DNA of 64,000 nt from contig NZ_QICH01000002.1 of assembly GCF_003194565.2 (NCBI RefSeq), forward strand, positions 372,001-436,000, in the 5' to 3' direction. The notes under the pieces were generated by a model, which was given only the letters and a program-made list of their open reading frames with translations, had not been told where the DNA came from and searched no databases. Shown here one piece after another: positions 27,124 to 36,596 of this stretch. Numbering within the stretch: position 1 is the first letter of the stretch; each line of letters opens with the position of its first letter. The position numbers were made by a program, and so were the translations under genes. Origin of the DNA: Kangiella spongicola (GTDB taxonomy: Bacteria; Pseudomonadota; Gammaproteobacteria; Enterobacterales; Kangiellaceae).

Positions 27124-28791
27124 TTAAAGAATCGTGCGACGAATATCCGCCAACATCTTACCAAGATGTACGATAAACCTAGCCGCAACCGCGCCATCAA
27201 TAACACGGTGGTCATAAGATAACGACATTGGTAGCATCATGCGTGGCTCAAACTCTTTACCATTCCAAACAGGTTTCATTTGGTTTCTAGATAAGCCAAG
27301 AATCGCTACGTCAGGCCAGTTAACGATTGGTGTGAACGATGTTCCACCAATGCCACCAAGCGATGAGATAGTCATGGAACTACCCTGCATGTCTTTGGCC
27401 GTTAGCTTCTTATCGCGTGCTTTTTCCGACATTTCGCCTAGCTCATTCGCCAGCTGATAAACGGATTTACTATCAACATCACGAATCACTGGAACTACTA
27501 AGCCATCCGGCGTATCAACCGCAACACCAATATTGTAGTACTTCTTCAATATCAGAGTTTCACCGTCCGGTGCTAACGAAGAGTTGAAGGTTGGAAATTC
27601 CTTCAAGCTCGCTACCAACGCTTTCATGATGAAGGCTAATGGTGTCAAACGCACACCTTCTTTAGCCGCTTCGTCCTTCATCGCCTTACGGAATTTGTCT
27701 AATTCAGTAATATCAGCTTCATCATGCTGGGTAACGTGAGGAATTAAATTCCAGTTACGCTGCAGAGTTACACTACTGATTTTCTGAATACGTGACAGTG
27801 ATTTTTCCTCAACTTCACCAAACTTTGTGAAGTCAATTTCAGGTAAATCAGCCGCCGCTACAGAGCCCGTATTTGCTGTAGCCTTTGGACGTGACAGTTC
27901 AAACTTGATGTAAGACTGAACATCTTCTTTCAGGATTCTGTTCTTACGTCCAGATCCTTTAACCTTTGATAAGTCGGCACCAAACTCACGTGCTAAGCGA
28001 CGAACTGCTGGGCTAGCATGAATCACTTCACCTTCGCGACGTTCAAATGGCGCAACAGCAACAGGAGCCTGCTTGTAATCAGACTTCGGCATCGGTTCAT
28101 CTTTGATGCTCTTCTCTTGCTCAGGCTGTGGCTCTGGCGCTTTGTCTTGACTAGAGTCGCTATCAGCATCAGAAGATTCATCAACAACTTTCATAGTCCC
28201 GATTTCATCGCCTTGACTGACTTTATCACCAACTTTGACGCTGATTGACTCAACAGTACCAGCAAATGGCGATGGTACTTCCATCGTTGCTTTTTCAGTT
28301 TCTAAGACGATGAGACTATCGTCTTGTTCTACTTCATCACCCGGCTTAACGCTAATTTCGATGACATCCACGCCTTCGGAATCACCAATATCGGGAATAG
28401 TGATCGACTCAGAACGTGACGCCCCAGATGACTTAGGTTTTTCTTGGCTTTGCTCTTTCGACTCCGCAGTCTCAGTACCTTGCTCTTCTTTAGAGTCGTC
28501 GCTAGCTTCAGTTGAGCTGTCTTCTTGCTCAGACTCAGAAGAATCCTCGCTGGCCGCTTCGATCTTTAAGATCAAGTCACCCTCAGAGACCTTATCACCA
28601 ACTTTTATTTCAACCGACTTTACAATTCCAGCATCACTCGACGGAACTTCCATCGTGGCCTTGTCAGTCTCTAAGACGATTAATCCATCATCAACGCTGA
28701 TTTCATCACCAACGTTAACTAGGACTTCAATCACATCAACCCCACTGGCATCGCCAATATCGGGGACTTTTACCTCAGTTAAATTTGCCAA
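27124..28791 (-). CDS. aceF: Dihydrolipoyllysine-residue acetyltransferase (E2) of pyruvate dehydrogenase
   Basis: Core subunit that carries acetyl groups on lipoyl arms and passes them to CoA. From the TTG at 28791 (AGGAGG five bases before it, 16 bases after the aceE stop) it has 555 residues: two lipoyl domains with K44 (ETDKATMEVPS) and K167 (ETEKATMEVPS), an E1/E3-binding domain at about 257-293 (HASPAVRRLAREFGADLS), and the catalytic domain ending with DHRVIDGA (H528, D532). The linkers between the domains are rich in Ser, Glu and Asp rather than the Ala-Pro type of E. coli. Confidence 0.95.
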   Translation of the reverse strand: MANLTEVKVPDIGDASGVDVIEVLVNVGDEISVDDGLIVLETDKATMEVPSSDAGIVKSVEIKVGDKVSEGDLILKIEAASEDSSESEQEDSSTEASDDSKEEQGTETAESKEQSQEKPKSSGASRSESITIPDIGDSEGVDVIEISVKPGDEVEQDDSLIVLETEKATMEVPSPFAGTVESISVKVGDKVSQGDEIGTMKVVDESSDADSDSSQDKAPEPQPEQEKSIKDEPMPKSDYKQAPVAVAPFERREGEVIHASPAVRRLAREFGADLSKVKGSGRKNRILKEDVQSYIKFELSRPKATANTGSVAAADLPEIDFTKFGEVEEKSLSRIQKISSVTLQRNWNLIPHVTQHDEADITELDKFRKAMKDEAAKEGVRLTPLAFIMKALVASLKEFPTFNSSLAPDGETLILKKYYNIGVAVDTPDGLVVPVIRDVDSKSVYQLANELGEMSEKARDKKLTAKDMQGSSMTISSLGGIGGTSFTPIVNWPDVAILGLSRNQMKPVWNGKEFEPRMMLPMSLSYDHRVIDGAVAARFIVHLGKMLADIRRTIL

Positions 28792-28806
28792 GGGAACCTC
28801 CTCCAA

Positions 28807-31500
28807 TTATAGGGTTGCTGGGTCAGCTTTATCAGCGTCGATGTTATAACGCTTGATTGCTTTAGTAACTTCTTTAACGTCGATGTCGCCATCTTCCGCT
28901 AGCGCTTTAAGCGCTGCTACGACGATGTAATAACGATCCACTTCGAAGAAGCGACGCAAGTTTTCGCGGCTGTCTGAGCGACCGAAACCATCAGTACCAA
29001 GAACTTTGTAATTCATTGGAACGAAAGGACGAATCTGATCAGCATAAGATTTCATATGATCAGTTGCGGCAATAGCCGGTCCTTTTTGCTTCTCTAAGCA
29101 TTTCTCAACGTAAGATTTCTTAGGCTTCTTATCAGGATTAACCATGTTTTCACGCTCAATCGCCAAACCTTCGCGACGCAGCTCTGTGAAACTCGGTACC
29201 GACCAAATGTCGGACAAGACACCAAAGTCTTCTTCGAGTAATTCTGCAGCATGCTCAACTTCACGCAAGATAGAACCACAACCCATCAATTGTACGCGAG
29301 GTGCTTTCTTACGCGACTTGTTGGCCTTGAGCTGATACATACCTTTAAGAATGCCTTCTTCAGCACCTTCTGGCATTTCAGGGTGTACGTAGTTTTCATT
29401 CAAGGTAGAGATGTAATAGAACACGTTTTCTTGTTCTTTATACATACGACGCATACCTTCACGCAGAATAACTGCCAACTCGTATGCGTATGTTGGATCA
29501 TAGCTGATACAGTTTGGAATCGTCGCTGAGATCAAGTGGTTATGGCCATCCTGGTGTTGCAAGCCTTCACCATTTAATGTTGTACGACCTGAGGTTGCAC
29601 CAATCATGAAACCACGCGCCTGCATATCGCCAGCGGCCCATGCTAGGTCACCAATACGTTGGAAACCAAACATCGAGTAATAGACGTAGAAAGGAATCAT
29701 CGGCAAGTTATTGCTCGAATAACTGGTCGCCGCAGCCATCCACGAAGACATTGCGCCTGCTTCGTTGATACCTTCTTCTAAGATTTGACCTTTCTTGTCT
29801 TCGCGGTAATACATGATTTGATCGGAGTCGACCGGATCATATAGCTGACCGACTGAGGAATAAATTCCGATTTGGCGGAATAGGCCTTCCATACCGAAAG
29901 TACGCGCTTCATCAGGGATGATAGGGACGATTCGGTCTTTCAACGCTTTGTTTTTCAACAAGATGTTCAAGAAGCGTACGAACGCCATAGTGGTAGAGAT
30001 CTCACGATCGCCACTCGACTTCAATAAAGGTTCAAAAGCATCTAATGACGGAATATCAAGGCTTTCGCACTCGACACGACGTGACGGTAGGTAACCACTA
30101 AGTTTTTCACGACGCTCCTTTAGATACTTAATTTCTTCACTATCTTCACCTGGGTGATAAAGCGGTACATCTTCTAACTTTTCGTCAGGAATCGGTACAT
30201 TGAAACGATCACGGAAGTGTTTCAACGCTTCCAGATTCATATTCTTAACCTGGTGCGCTGCGTTCTTACCTTCGCCAGAGCTACCCATGCCGTAGCCTTT
30301 AACAGTTTTCGCTAAAATAACTGTCGGCTGGCCTTCGGTATTAACAGCTCTGTGGTAAGCCGCATAGACTTTGTGTGGATCATGGCCACCACGGTTTAGA
30401 CGCCAGATATCTTCATCTGACATATTCGCGACCATTTCTTTTAGCTTAGGATCTTTGCCGAAGAAATGTTCACGAGTATAAGCACCACCTTTAGCCTTAC
30501 AATTCTGGTACTCACCATCAACGGTTTCTTCCATCACTTTGCGTAAACGACCTTCAGTATCACGAGCAATAAGTGGGTCCCAATAACGACCCCAGATGAC
30601 TTTCAATACATTCCAGCCGTTACCACGGAATTCGCCTTCAAGTTCTTGGATAATTTTACCGTTACCACGAACAGGACCATCGAGGCGCTGCAAGTTACAG
30701 TTAACAACAAAGATCAGGTTATCAAGCTTTTCACGTCCGGCTAAACTAATAGCACCCATCGATTCTGGCTCGTCCATCTCACCATCACCAAGGAAAGCCC
30801 ATACCTTACGGCCTTTAGTATCCGCTAAGCCACGGTTTTCTAAATACTTTAAGAATCGTGCTTGGTAAATTGCTTGGATTGGACCTAAGCCCATCGAAAC
30901 TGTCGGGAACTGCCAAAAGTCAGGCATAAGCCACGGATGTGGGTAGGACGAAAGACCTTTGCCATCAACCTCTTGACGGAAGTTGCTCATCTGTTCTTCA
31001 CTGATACGGCCTTCCAAGAAAGCGCGTGCATAAATACCCGGCGAAGAGTGGCCTTGGTAATAAATCAAATCGCCTTTATCTTCGTCATTACCTTTGAAGA
31101 AGTGGTTAAAACCTACATCGTACAAAGTTGCGCTCGAAGCGAAGCTGGATAAGTGGCCACCAAGCTCTAACTTTTTGTTCGAAGCTTGCAAGACAATTGC
31201 AATGGCGTTCCAGCGAATAATGGCACGCAAACGTCGTTCCATTTCCTGATCGCCAGGCATATGAGCTTCTTGTGATGGTGGGATCGTATTAAGATACGCT
31301 GTGGTTAAATCGAATGGCAAGTTTGCGCCAGCACGACGTGCTTTAGCGACAAGTTTTTCAAGTAAGAAGTGTGCGCGTTCTACACCCTCTTCTGCCATAA
31401 CCGCGTCTAGTGCGTCGATCCATTCTTGAGTTTCTATCGGATCCACGTCTGTAACTAGCGCGTTGTTTGTTACATCGTTTTCAGACCTATCTTTTGACAT
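28807..31500 (-). CDS. aceE: Pyruvate dehydrogenase E1 component, homodimeric
   Basis: Thiamine-diphosphate enzyme that decarboxylates pyruvate and loads acetyl groups onto AceF. 897 residues, close to the 887 of E. coli AceE. The ThDP/Mg motif GDGEMDEPES...NCNLQRLDG is near residue 235-265, and HPDFW-type sequence PHPWLMPDFWQFPTVSMGLG lies before it. First gene of the operon aceE-aceF-lpdA. Two palindromes upstream (31531-31550 and 31640-31650) suggest control by a GntR-type regulator. Confidence 0.97.
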   Translation of the reverse strand: MSKDRSENDVTNNALVTDVDPIETQEWIDALDAVMAEEGVERAHFLLEKLVAKARRAGANLPFDLTTAYLNTIPPSQEAHMPGDQEMERRLRAIIRWNAIAIVLQASNKKLELGGHLSSFASSATLYDVGFNHFFKGNDEDKGDLIYYQGHSSPGIYARAFLEGRISEEQMSNFRQEVDGKGLSSYPHPWLMPDFWQFPTVSMGLGPIQAIYQARFLKYLENRGLADTKGRKVWAFLGDGEMDEPESMGAISLAGREKLDNLIFVVNCNLQRLDGPVRGNGKIIQELEGEFRGNGWNVLKVIWGRYWDPLIARDTEGRLRKVMEETVDGEYQNCKAKGGAYTREHFFGKDPKLKEMVANMSDEDIWRLNRGGHDPHKVYAAYHRAVNTEGQPTVILAKTVKGYGMGSSGEGKNAAHQVKNMNLEALKHFRDRFNVPIPDEKLEDVPLYHPGEDSEEIKYLKERREKLSGYLPSRRVECESLDIPSLDAFEPLLKSSGDREISTTMAFVRFLNILLKNKALKDRIVPIIPDEARTFGMEGLFRQIGIYSSVGQLYDPVDSDQIMYYREDKKGQILEEGINEAGAMSSWMAAATSYSSNNLPMIPFYVYYSMFGFQRIGDLAWAAGDMQARGFMIGATSGRTTLNGEGLQHQDGHNHLISATIPNCISYDPTYAYELAVILREGMRRMYKEQENVFYYISTLNENYVHPEMPEGAEEGILKGMYQLKANKSRKKAPRVQLMGCGSILREVEHAAELLEEDFGVLSDIWSVPSFTELRREGLAIERENMVNPDKKPKKSYVEKCLEKQKGPAIAATDHMKSYADQIRPFVPMNYKVLGTDGFGRSDSRENLRRFFEVDRYYIVVAALKALAEDGDIDVKEVTKAIKRYNIDADKADPATL

Positions 31501-31530
31501 AATTATCGCCTTATGACAGCCAAACGCATT

Positions 31531-31550
31531 TATTTAACAAGTGTTAAATA
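31531..31550. promoter_or_regulatory. Perfect 20-bp palindrome upstream of aceE
   Basis: TATTTAACA, AG, TGTTAAATA: nine-base arms around a two-base centre, 31 bases before the aceE ATG. Its position near the start suggests an operator that blocks transcription or a leader hairpin. I do not recognise the regulator. Confidence 0.5.
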
Positions 31551-31639
31551 GCAATGCTAGAATTCATAAAGCCAATATCTTAGTCAAAAAAGCGGTAAAA
31601 AGATACCGTTTTGCCGTTTTATGGGCGAAAACTCATCTC

Positions 31640-31650
31640 TGGTCTGACCA
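31640..31650. promoter_or_regulatory. PdhR/FadR-type (GntR family) operator-like site upstream of aceE
   Basis: TGGTCTGACCA has the TGGTnnnACCA core bound by the FadR subfamily of GntR regulators, of which PdhR controls pdh operons in gammaproteobacteria. It is about 140 bases upstream of aceE. No pdhR gene is in the window. Confidence 0.5.
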
Positions 31651-31689
31651 TAAGCAAAAACGATTTTTAATTAACATGCGTTAATTACT

Positions 31690-32562
31690 TTACACGAAAC
31701 TCCATCCCAGAAATGAGGCTACAGCCACTAGCGCAAATAAAATCACACCAGAGCGTTGCGATAGGCTGATAGCACAGCGGTTGGCGGCACAGGGACTTTC
31801 TGTAGCATCAACGCCTAACCCCATACTGGCTGTAGCAACCGCGTTCAGCAGAACTCTGCCACTAACATCTAAATCAAAAAACTGTGCTTTGCTGCGCTCT
31901 ATACCACTTGCCATATCACCAGCTAACAAGTAAGTCAGCGCTGAAATTCTAAAGGCCACCCACTCCATCGCATAGTGAAGCTTACTACCTAACGCACCGA
32001 GTCTGTCTTCTTGTTCTTGCCAAAGTAGCATTCGGTAAAGTAGTGCGCCAGCGGGACCTAATAATACGAACCAGATGGCGACGCTAAAATATTGACTCTC
32101 AACTTTGTAGAAAATCGACTCGGTAACATCTTTTACCATCGCCTCTTCGTTCTCTGACTCTTTCCCTGTAAAAGCCATGGCATATTCGTATGCAGCTTGT
32201 CGCTCACCGTTTTCTATAGCTTTAAAATAGCCTTCTAGTTGCTTGCTTGGAAGCTGTGGCCCAAAGGTGTGCACCAAAATTAAAACCATTAAGGCCAACA
32301 CAATAAACGATGCAACAAAGCCATCGTCGAATAACTTGAAAAATACAAACACTAGTAGCACTGGTAGCACTGCTTCAATAAAGTCTTTTAACCAACCTTG
32401 GTACCAGTTCTTCCCAGCAAAGGATTTGTCGCAAAATCTTAAATATGAAAAATACCAGTTATCACTACTTAATTTATCCCGCGCCGCGGACTGGTTACCG
32501 TGATAATAACGCTCGATTAAAATTGCAATGACTAGTGCTAATAACGCCATACTTAGTTCCAA
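31690..32562 (-). CDS. ampE: AmpE-like membrane protein
   Basis: A 290-residue integral membrane protein of the AmpE family, encoded after ampD in many gammaproteobacteria and linked to peptidoglycan recycling and beta-lactamase induction. It has an N-terminal helix with IERYYHG, two central helices (about residues 65-100), the conserved segment VAIWFVLLGPAGALLYRM and a last helix at the C-terminus. Its biochemical function is not well known in the family. It begins about 95 bases after the ampD stop on the same strand. Confidence 0.88.
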   Translation of the reverse strand: MELSMALLALVIAILIERYYHGNQSAARDKLSSDNWYFSYLRFCDKSFAGKNWYQGWLKDFIEAVLPVLLVFVFFKLFDDGFVASFIVLALMVLILVHTFGPQLPSKQLEGYFKAIENGERQAAYEYAMAFTGKESENEEAMVKDVTESIFYKVESQYFSVAIWFVLLGPAGALLYRMLLWQEQEDRLGALGSKLHYAMEWVAFRISALTYLLAGDMASGIERSKAQFFDLDVSGRVLLNAVATASMGLGVDATESPCAANRCAISLSQRSGVILFALVAVASFLGWSFV

Positions 32563-32656
32563 GATTTGGTTGAATCACTCAATATTAATAGTTATACCAT
32601 AAGCCTGAAAAGTTAAACACGTTTCTAAAGCTCATGGTGGATAGCCCAAGGCTTGC

Positions 32657-33229
32657 TCAAGTTCTTGTCAAGAGACTACGATAATAGCCCCAATCAAAAG
32701 CTGGCCCTGGATCAGTTTTCCTCCCAGGGGCGATATCTGAGTGCCCTGTGATCCTGTCGCGGGACATATTGGGATAAGCTTTTAATAATAACGCCGTCAG
32801 TTTTGCTAAGGATTGATACTGCTCTTCTTCGTAAGGAATATCGTCAGCCCCTTCCAACTCTATCCCAATGGAAAAATCATTACACTTCTCTCGTCCCTGA
32901 TAACTAGACAACCCAGCGTGCCACGCTCGCTTATGCAATGGAACATATTGAACAACCTCACCAGTTCGTCGAATCAACAAGTGGCTCGAAACACGTATAT
33001 CAGCAATTTCTTCAAAGAATGGATGATCATCAGGATTCAACTCACCGCCAAAGAACTGATCAATATAGGGCCCACCAAACTCCTTTGGCGGAAGGCTAAT
33101 GTTGTGAACAACCAACAAATCAATCTCCTCGGATTCACGATCATCGAAGTGACAACAGTCAGATAAGCGGGCGCCTTCTATGATTCCGGTGTGTAAATTC
33201 AAACAAAAATTGAGCTCCGAAGTGTTCAT
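32657..33229 (-). CDS. ampD: 1,6-anhydro-N-acetylmuramyl-L-alanine amidase
   Basis: Cytoplasmic zinc amidase that cleaves the peptide from anhydro-muropeptides during cell-wall recycling, lowering the AmpR inducer signal. 190 residues. Zinc ligands H42 (LLVVHNISLPP), H163 (ITGHSDIAPGRK) and D173 (KTDPGPAFDW), catalytic E124 in GIELEG and K171 are all present. AGGA lies 5 bases before the ATG. It heads the ampD-ampE pair and is divergent from nadC. Confidence 0.96.
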   Translation of the reverse strand: MNTSELNFCLNLHTGIIEGARLSDCCHFDDRESEEIDLLVVHNISLPPKEFGGPYIDQFFGGELNPDDHPFFEEIADIRVSSHLLIRRTGEVVQYVPLHKRAWHAGLSSYQGREKCNDFSIGIELEGADDIPYEEEQYQSLAKLTALLLKAYPNMSRDRITGHSDIAPGRKTDPGPAFDWGYYRSLLTRT

Positions 33230-33324
33230 GCTATTCCTAAACTACTTTTTTGAGATTACAATAGCACAGATTAATCACAAATAGTGTACGACCTAAACTC
33301 ATCAATCTTCTTACGGAACACAAA

Positions 33325-34194
33325 ATGATCGATATTCCTTATCAGGCCAAGTTACAACAAACCATTGAATTCCAAGTTAAAAAAGCGCTTGAAGAAGATC
33401 TTGATGGAATCGATGGAGTCGATGTGACAGCAGAACTCATCGAGCAGGATAAAGTTGCCAAGGGCCGATTAATCACACGAGAAGACGCCGTGATTTGTGG
33501 CATAGAATGGTTTAATGGTGTTTTTAAGGCGCTTGACCCTAGCATTAAACTCGATTGGAAATGTAAAGATGGCGACAAAGTTTCGGCCAACGACACTCTT
33601 TGTGAAATCGTAGGTAACGCGCGAAATGTATTGACTGCCGAACGTAGCGCAATGAACTTCCTACAAACACTATCGGGCACAGCAACCATTACGGCTCGTT
33701 ACGTGCGTGAACTCAAAGGAACGGACTGTCAGCTCCTAGATACTCGTAAAACCATCCCTTTGATGCGTTTAGCGCAGAAGTACGCGGTATATTGTGGTGG
33801 CGGTAGAAACCACCGAATGGGCCTTTACGATGCTTTTTTGATAAAAGAGAATCACATCATCTCGACCGGCTCGATTAAAAATGCTGTCTCTATCGCTCGA
33901 CAAAACCATCCTACTACCCTTGTCGAAGTCGAAGTCGAAAATTTTGCACAGTTAGACGAGGCACTAGATGCTGGCGCTGACGTCATAATGCTGGATAACT
34001 TTAGCGTTGATGAACTGCGAACGGGCGTCGCCATTAACCAAGTACACTCTCACACCGCTAAAATCGAAGCCTCAGGCAACGTCACTATCGAAACCTTGCG
34101 TGATATTGCCGAAACCGGAGTTGATTTTATATCGGTAGGTGCCCTAACTAAACACGTGAAAGCCATCGACTTATCGCTTCGTCTAGAAATGTAG
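33325..34194 (+). CDS. nadC: Nicotinate-nucleotide pyrophosphorylase (carboxylating)
   Basis: Converts quinolinate and PRPP to nicotinate mononucleotide in NAD synthesis. 289 residues. Typical motifs are LTAERSAMNFLQTLSG, LDTRKTIPLMR, VYCGGGRNHRMGLYDAFLIKENH (here quoted in part: GGGRNHRMGLYDAFLIKENH), VEVEVENFAQ and FISVGALTKH. It is divergent from ampD with 95 bases between them, the common gammaproteobacterial arrangement. Repeat elements begin shortly after its stop. Confidence 0.96.
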   Translation: MIDIPYQAKLQQTIEFQVKKALEEDLDGIDGVDVTAELIEQDKVAKGRLITREDAVICGIEWFNGVFKALDPSIKLDWKCKDGDKVSANDTLCEIVGNARNVLTAERSAMNFLQTLSGTATITARYVRELKGTDCQLLDTRKTIPLMRLAQKYAVYCGGGRNHRMGLYDAFLIKENHIISTGSIKNAVSIARQNHPTTLVEVEVENFAQLDEALDAGADVIMLDNFSVDELRTGVAINQVHSHTAKIEASGNVTIETLRDIAETGVDFISVGALTKHVKAIDLSLRLEM

Positions 34195-34260
34195 GTAAGT
34201 GAGGCCGGAGCAAGTCTCCGTCATTGCTAAATAGGGACCAACTACCTCAATACCAACCAA

Positions 34261-34431
34261 CGTCGTTGCGCGCGAAGGAACTAAGGACCTCATTATCATT
34301 TTGCGTCGTTGCGAGGCCTTTAGGCCGCGGAGCCCTCACCCTTTCTCGTCATTGCGAGCTACATGAAGCGCGTAGCAACACCTTAACCCCATCTCGTCAT
34401 TGCGAGCGAAGGAACTGAGCGCGGCAATCTC
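34261..34431. repeat. Cluster of four REP-like units, same orientation
   Basis: Units begin at 34261 (CGTCGTTGCG), 34304 (CGTCGTTGCGAGGCC), 34347 (CGTCATTGCGAGC) and 34395 (CGTCATTGCGAGCGAAGG) and each runs about 31-37 bases towards a CGGCAATCTC-like end, intact only in the last. Spacing between unit starts is 43-48 bases. Confidence 0.8.
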
Positions 34432-34537
34432 ATATAGGCGCCCGTGCACTAATTCTTGCAAAAAGACCATAACGACTAAGCAACATACCCCTCAAAGTAA
34501 TCCAACACAAAGTCAACTTTCACAGTTAACGAATAGG

Positions 34538-34716
34538 GATTACCACGTCGTCCTTCGGACTCCTCGTAATGACGCACTATTCGTCGTTGCGATGCCTTTA
34601 GGCCTCGGCAATCTCGCTCTTCAGGAAGGATGTTAAGAGATTGCTTCGGTCGTTACACTCCCTCGTAATGACGCACTATTCGTCGTTGCGAGGCCATTAG
34701 GCCGCGGCAATCTCGC
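34538..34716. repeat. Cluster of four REP-like units in alternating orientation
   Basis: Units at 34538-34574 (inverted), 34582-34616 (direct), 34636-34673 (inverted) and 34681-34716 (direct). The direct ones carry GCGAGGCC(A/T)TTAGGCC-type internal hairpins and end in CGGCAATCTCGC. Neighbouring opposite units are joined by the same CACTATT link, so the pair itself has been duplicated. Confidence 0.85.
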
Positions 34717-34768
34717 TTTTAACATCACAAGGAAAGATATAAAGAATACGACCGCTTTAGCCGCAACC

Positions 34769-35536
34769 TCAACAGATAGCTAGTTCAAAGGAAATATCAT
34801 CGGCTACTGGCCTAATTTCATCCTCTACCTGCTCCATAAAACGGATACTAAAGTAGTGCTTCGAGCCACTAATTTCAGGAAAATAAGTCGACTCTTTAGG
34901 CAACCTTACTCGCAACAGCTGTGGGTTTCCTTTATTCGACAAGCTTGACTGAAACACACCTTTTTTGCTTTGTACGACTTGGTACTCACCATTTTCACGG
35001 AATAGTCTTAAGAGAATTTTGATACATTGGGCCAAGCCTTCTAGGTGTGAAAACCAACTTTTTAAACTGTCGAGGCGCTCTTCAAAAGGACGGTTTAAGA
35101 ATTGATGCAGTTCCGGCAAGTCAAAACTACAAGTTCCGCCAGGCATTCGAATTCGGTTTTTAAGCATGTCTATGAAGCGAATAGAACGCAAACGCGCACC
35201 AAACTTTCCGCTGTACCCGCCGACCCACTCTAGTAATTGGTCTAGCTGTTCTAAGAAACGTTTTAGCTTGAAATCATCAATGTATGGACTTTCCTGTAAC
35301 TGCTGGAAGTAAGCTCTTTGAGTCTCCAGCTCCTTGATGATCTCTCCTTTAATGTCACCACGGTCAAGACAATCTAAGATCTCCCAAAGATTCCTCAGCG
35401 CACTGACGTGGCAAGCGGTAGAGTCTTGCTCACGTAAATGAAGCTGAGTTACAAAAAGTTGCTCCAATCTTAAGTATGTTCGGACCTGCTCACTTAAAGG
35501 GTGCTCGTACAGTATTGTCTCAACCGTCTTGCTCAT
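34769..35536 (-). CDS. zapD: Cell division protein ZapD (FtsZ-bundling)
   Basis: Cytoplasmic protein that crosslinks FtsZ protofilaments at the division ring. 255 residues, near the 247 of E. coli ZapD, with the family opening ILYEHPLSEQVRTYLRLEQLF and the segments GGYSGKFGARLRSIRF (quoted in part: SGKFGARLRSIR) and MPGGTCSFDLPELHQFL. It overlaps the 3' end of coaE by 17 bases, so the two are surely one operon. Confidence 0.95.
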   Translation of the reverse strand: MSKTVETILYEHPLSEQVRTYLRLEQLFVTQLHLREQDSTACHVSALRNLWEILDCLDRGDIKGEIIKELETQRAYFQQLQESPYIDDFKLKRFLEQLDQLLEWVGGYSGKFGARLRSIRFIDMLKNRIRMPGGTCSFDLPELHQFLNRPFEERLDSLKSWFSHLEGLAQCIKILLRLFRENGEYQVVQSKKGVFQSSLSNKGNPQLLRVRLPKESTYFPEISGSKHYFSIRFMEQVEDEIRPVADDISFELAIC

Positions 35537-36161
35537 GCCGCTGATTCCTTGCTAAATCACGATAATGACTGTCTAAACTTATAACTTGTTGTTTTAATGA
35601 ATGCAAATCTGACTCATTTTTTATAATGTCATCGGCTATTGATAACCGTTGTTGTCGTGTAGCCTGACTGGACATTAAGGACTGTGCCAGTTGCAAATTA
35701 CCACCATCTCTTTTCATCAAACGCTCTAACTGATTTTCTTGGCTACTATCAACCACCAATACCCTGTGATAGCTCTGTGCTTCTGTAGTTCCATGAATGG
35801 TTTCAAAATATAAAGGAATAACACTAACGGTGTAGAGCTCATCACACTTTTCAGCATCACTTCTAAGCTCCGCCATCCTATTGCGAATCATAGGATGAAG
35901 CAATCCATTCAGCCACTGTCGCTTTGTTTCGTCATTAAAAACAATTTCTCTAAGTGCCTGTCGGTCAAGGCTTCCATTGTCTAAAAGAACCGACTCGCCA
36001 AAATGCTCAATAATTTGATTTAAACCTGATGCCCCTGGCTCCACAACTTCTCTTGCAATAATATCAGCATCAATGACCCTAACGTCTAGCTCCTCGAAAA
36101 AACCACTAACAGCGGACTTCCCGCTGGCTATACCGCCTGTTAAAACAATATGAAGTGTCAT
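35520..36161 (-). CDS. coaE: Dephospho-CoA kinase
   Basis: Last enzyme of CoA synthesis; phosphorylates the 3'-OH of dephospho-CoA. 213 residues with P-loop GGIASGKS at 9-16 and RVIDADIIAREVVEPG, plus the lid region HRVLVVDSSQENQLERLMKRD. AGGA precedes the ATG by 5 bases. In related bacteria coaE follows pilD, as here, but 650 bases of repeats separate the two, so it probably uses its own promoter. Confidence 0.95.
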   Translation of the reverse strand: MTLHIVLTGGIASGKSAVSGFFEELDVRVIDADIIAREVVEPGASGLNQIIEHFGESVLLDNGSLDRQALREIVFNDETKRQWLNGLLHPMIRNRMAELRSDAEKCDELYTVSVIPLYFETIHGTTEAQSYHRVLVVDSSQENQLERLMKRDGGNLQLAQSLMSSQATRQQRLSIADDIIKNESDLHSLKQQVISLDSHYRDLARNQRHEQDG

Positions 36162-36319
36162 GAAGATCCTAGTAGGGTAAAAAAGGTATTCTAGCTTTAA
36201 GGGGATAATTATAAAAGAAAGAAACTGGTTAGCTTACTGAAATACAACTCTCAAATATACTTTCTTGCAATGTGGTCATTCCAAGCGGCTACTTCCCTCA
36301 TTGTGAGCTACTATATACC

Positions 36320-36487
36320 CGTAATTGCGAGCAAAGTAACCGAGCACATCAATCCCAATCATTATTGCTGCGAAACATTAAAGCCGAGCCTCACCAACGT
36401 CGTTGCGAGGCCTTTGGGCCGCGGCAATCTAGCTTTTAGAGAAGAATGTTTAGAGATTACCACGTCGTCCTTCATACTCCTCGGCAA
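36320..36487. repeat. Three degenerate REP-like units
   Basis: A decayed unit near 36320 (GTAATTGCGAGC), a good one at 36398-36430 (CGTCGTTGCGAGGCC to GCGGCAATCT) and an inverted one at 36453-36487 (AGATTACCACGTCG to CTCCTCGGCAAT). Confidence 0.7.
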
Positions 36488-36590
36488 TAGCTCCTACATT
36501 GCTCTAACTCCTGTATCTGACCTGCATGGATGTAGGGAACGTAATAGCAATGCCGGAAGCATTGCTTGCCCTGCAGTCGTCGTAATGACG
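36483..36590 (-). repeat. Composite element type 2, inverted copy
   Basis: An approximately 70-base core (AGCTCC, AACTCCTGTATCTGACCTGC, GGATGTAG) ended by CGTAATGACG. It is the reverse complement of the element at 42767-42880 with scattered point differences and an extra 21 bases near 36553. Confidence 0.8.
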
Positions 36591-36596
36591 CACTGC

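Larger units (their letters stand above)
34195..34768. other. 574-bp intergenic region packed with REP-like elements
   Basis: Lies at the shared 3' ends of nadC and zapD. Besides the two repeat clusters listed separately it contains a small stem CGGAG/CTCCG just after nadC and an unremarkable stretch from 34435 to 34535. Reading frames across it are translations of the repeats and have no gene-like start. Confidence 0.7.

Noticed and set aside
28235-28849. Long plus-strand open frame antisense to aceF
   Set aside because: It mirrors the Ser/Glu/Asp-rich codons of the lipoyl linkers and starts and ends without signals; aceF on the other strand is certain.
34224-34636. Two plus-strand frames after nadC
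   Set aside because: Same repeat-derived peptides as elsewhere; no gene-like start and interrupted by each repeat copy.
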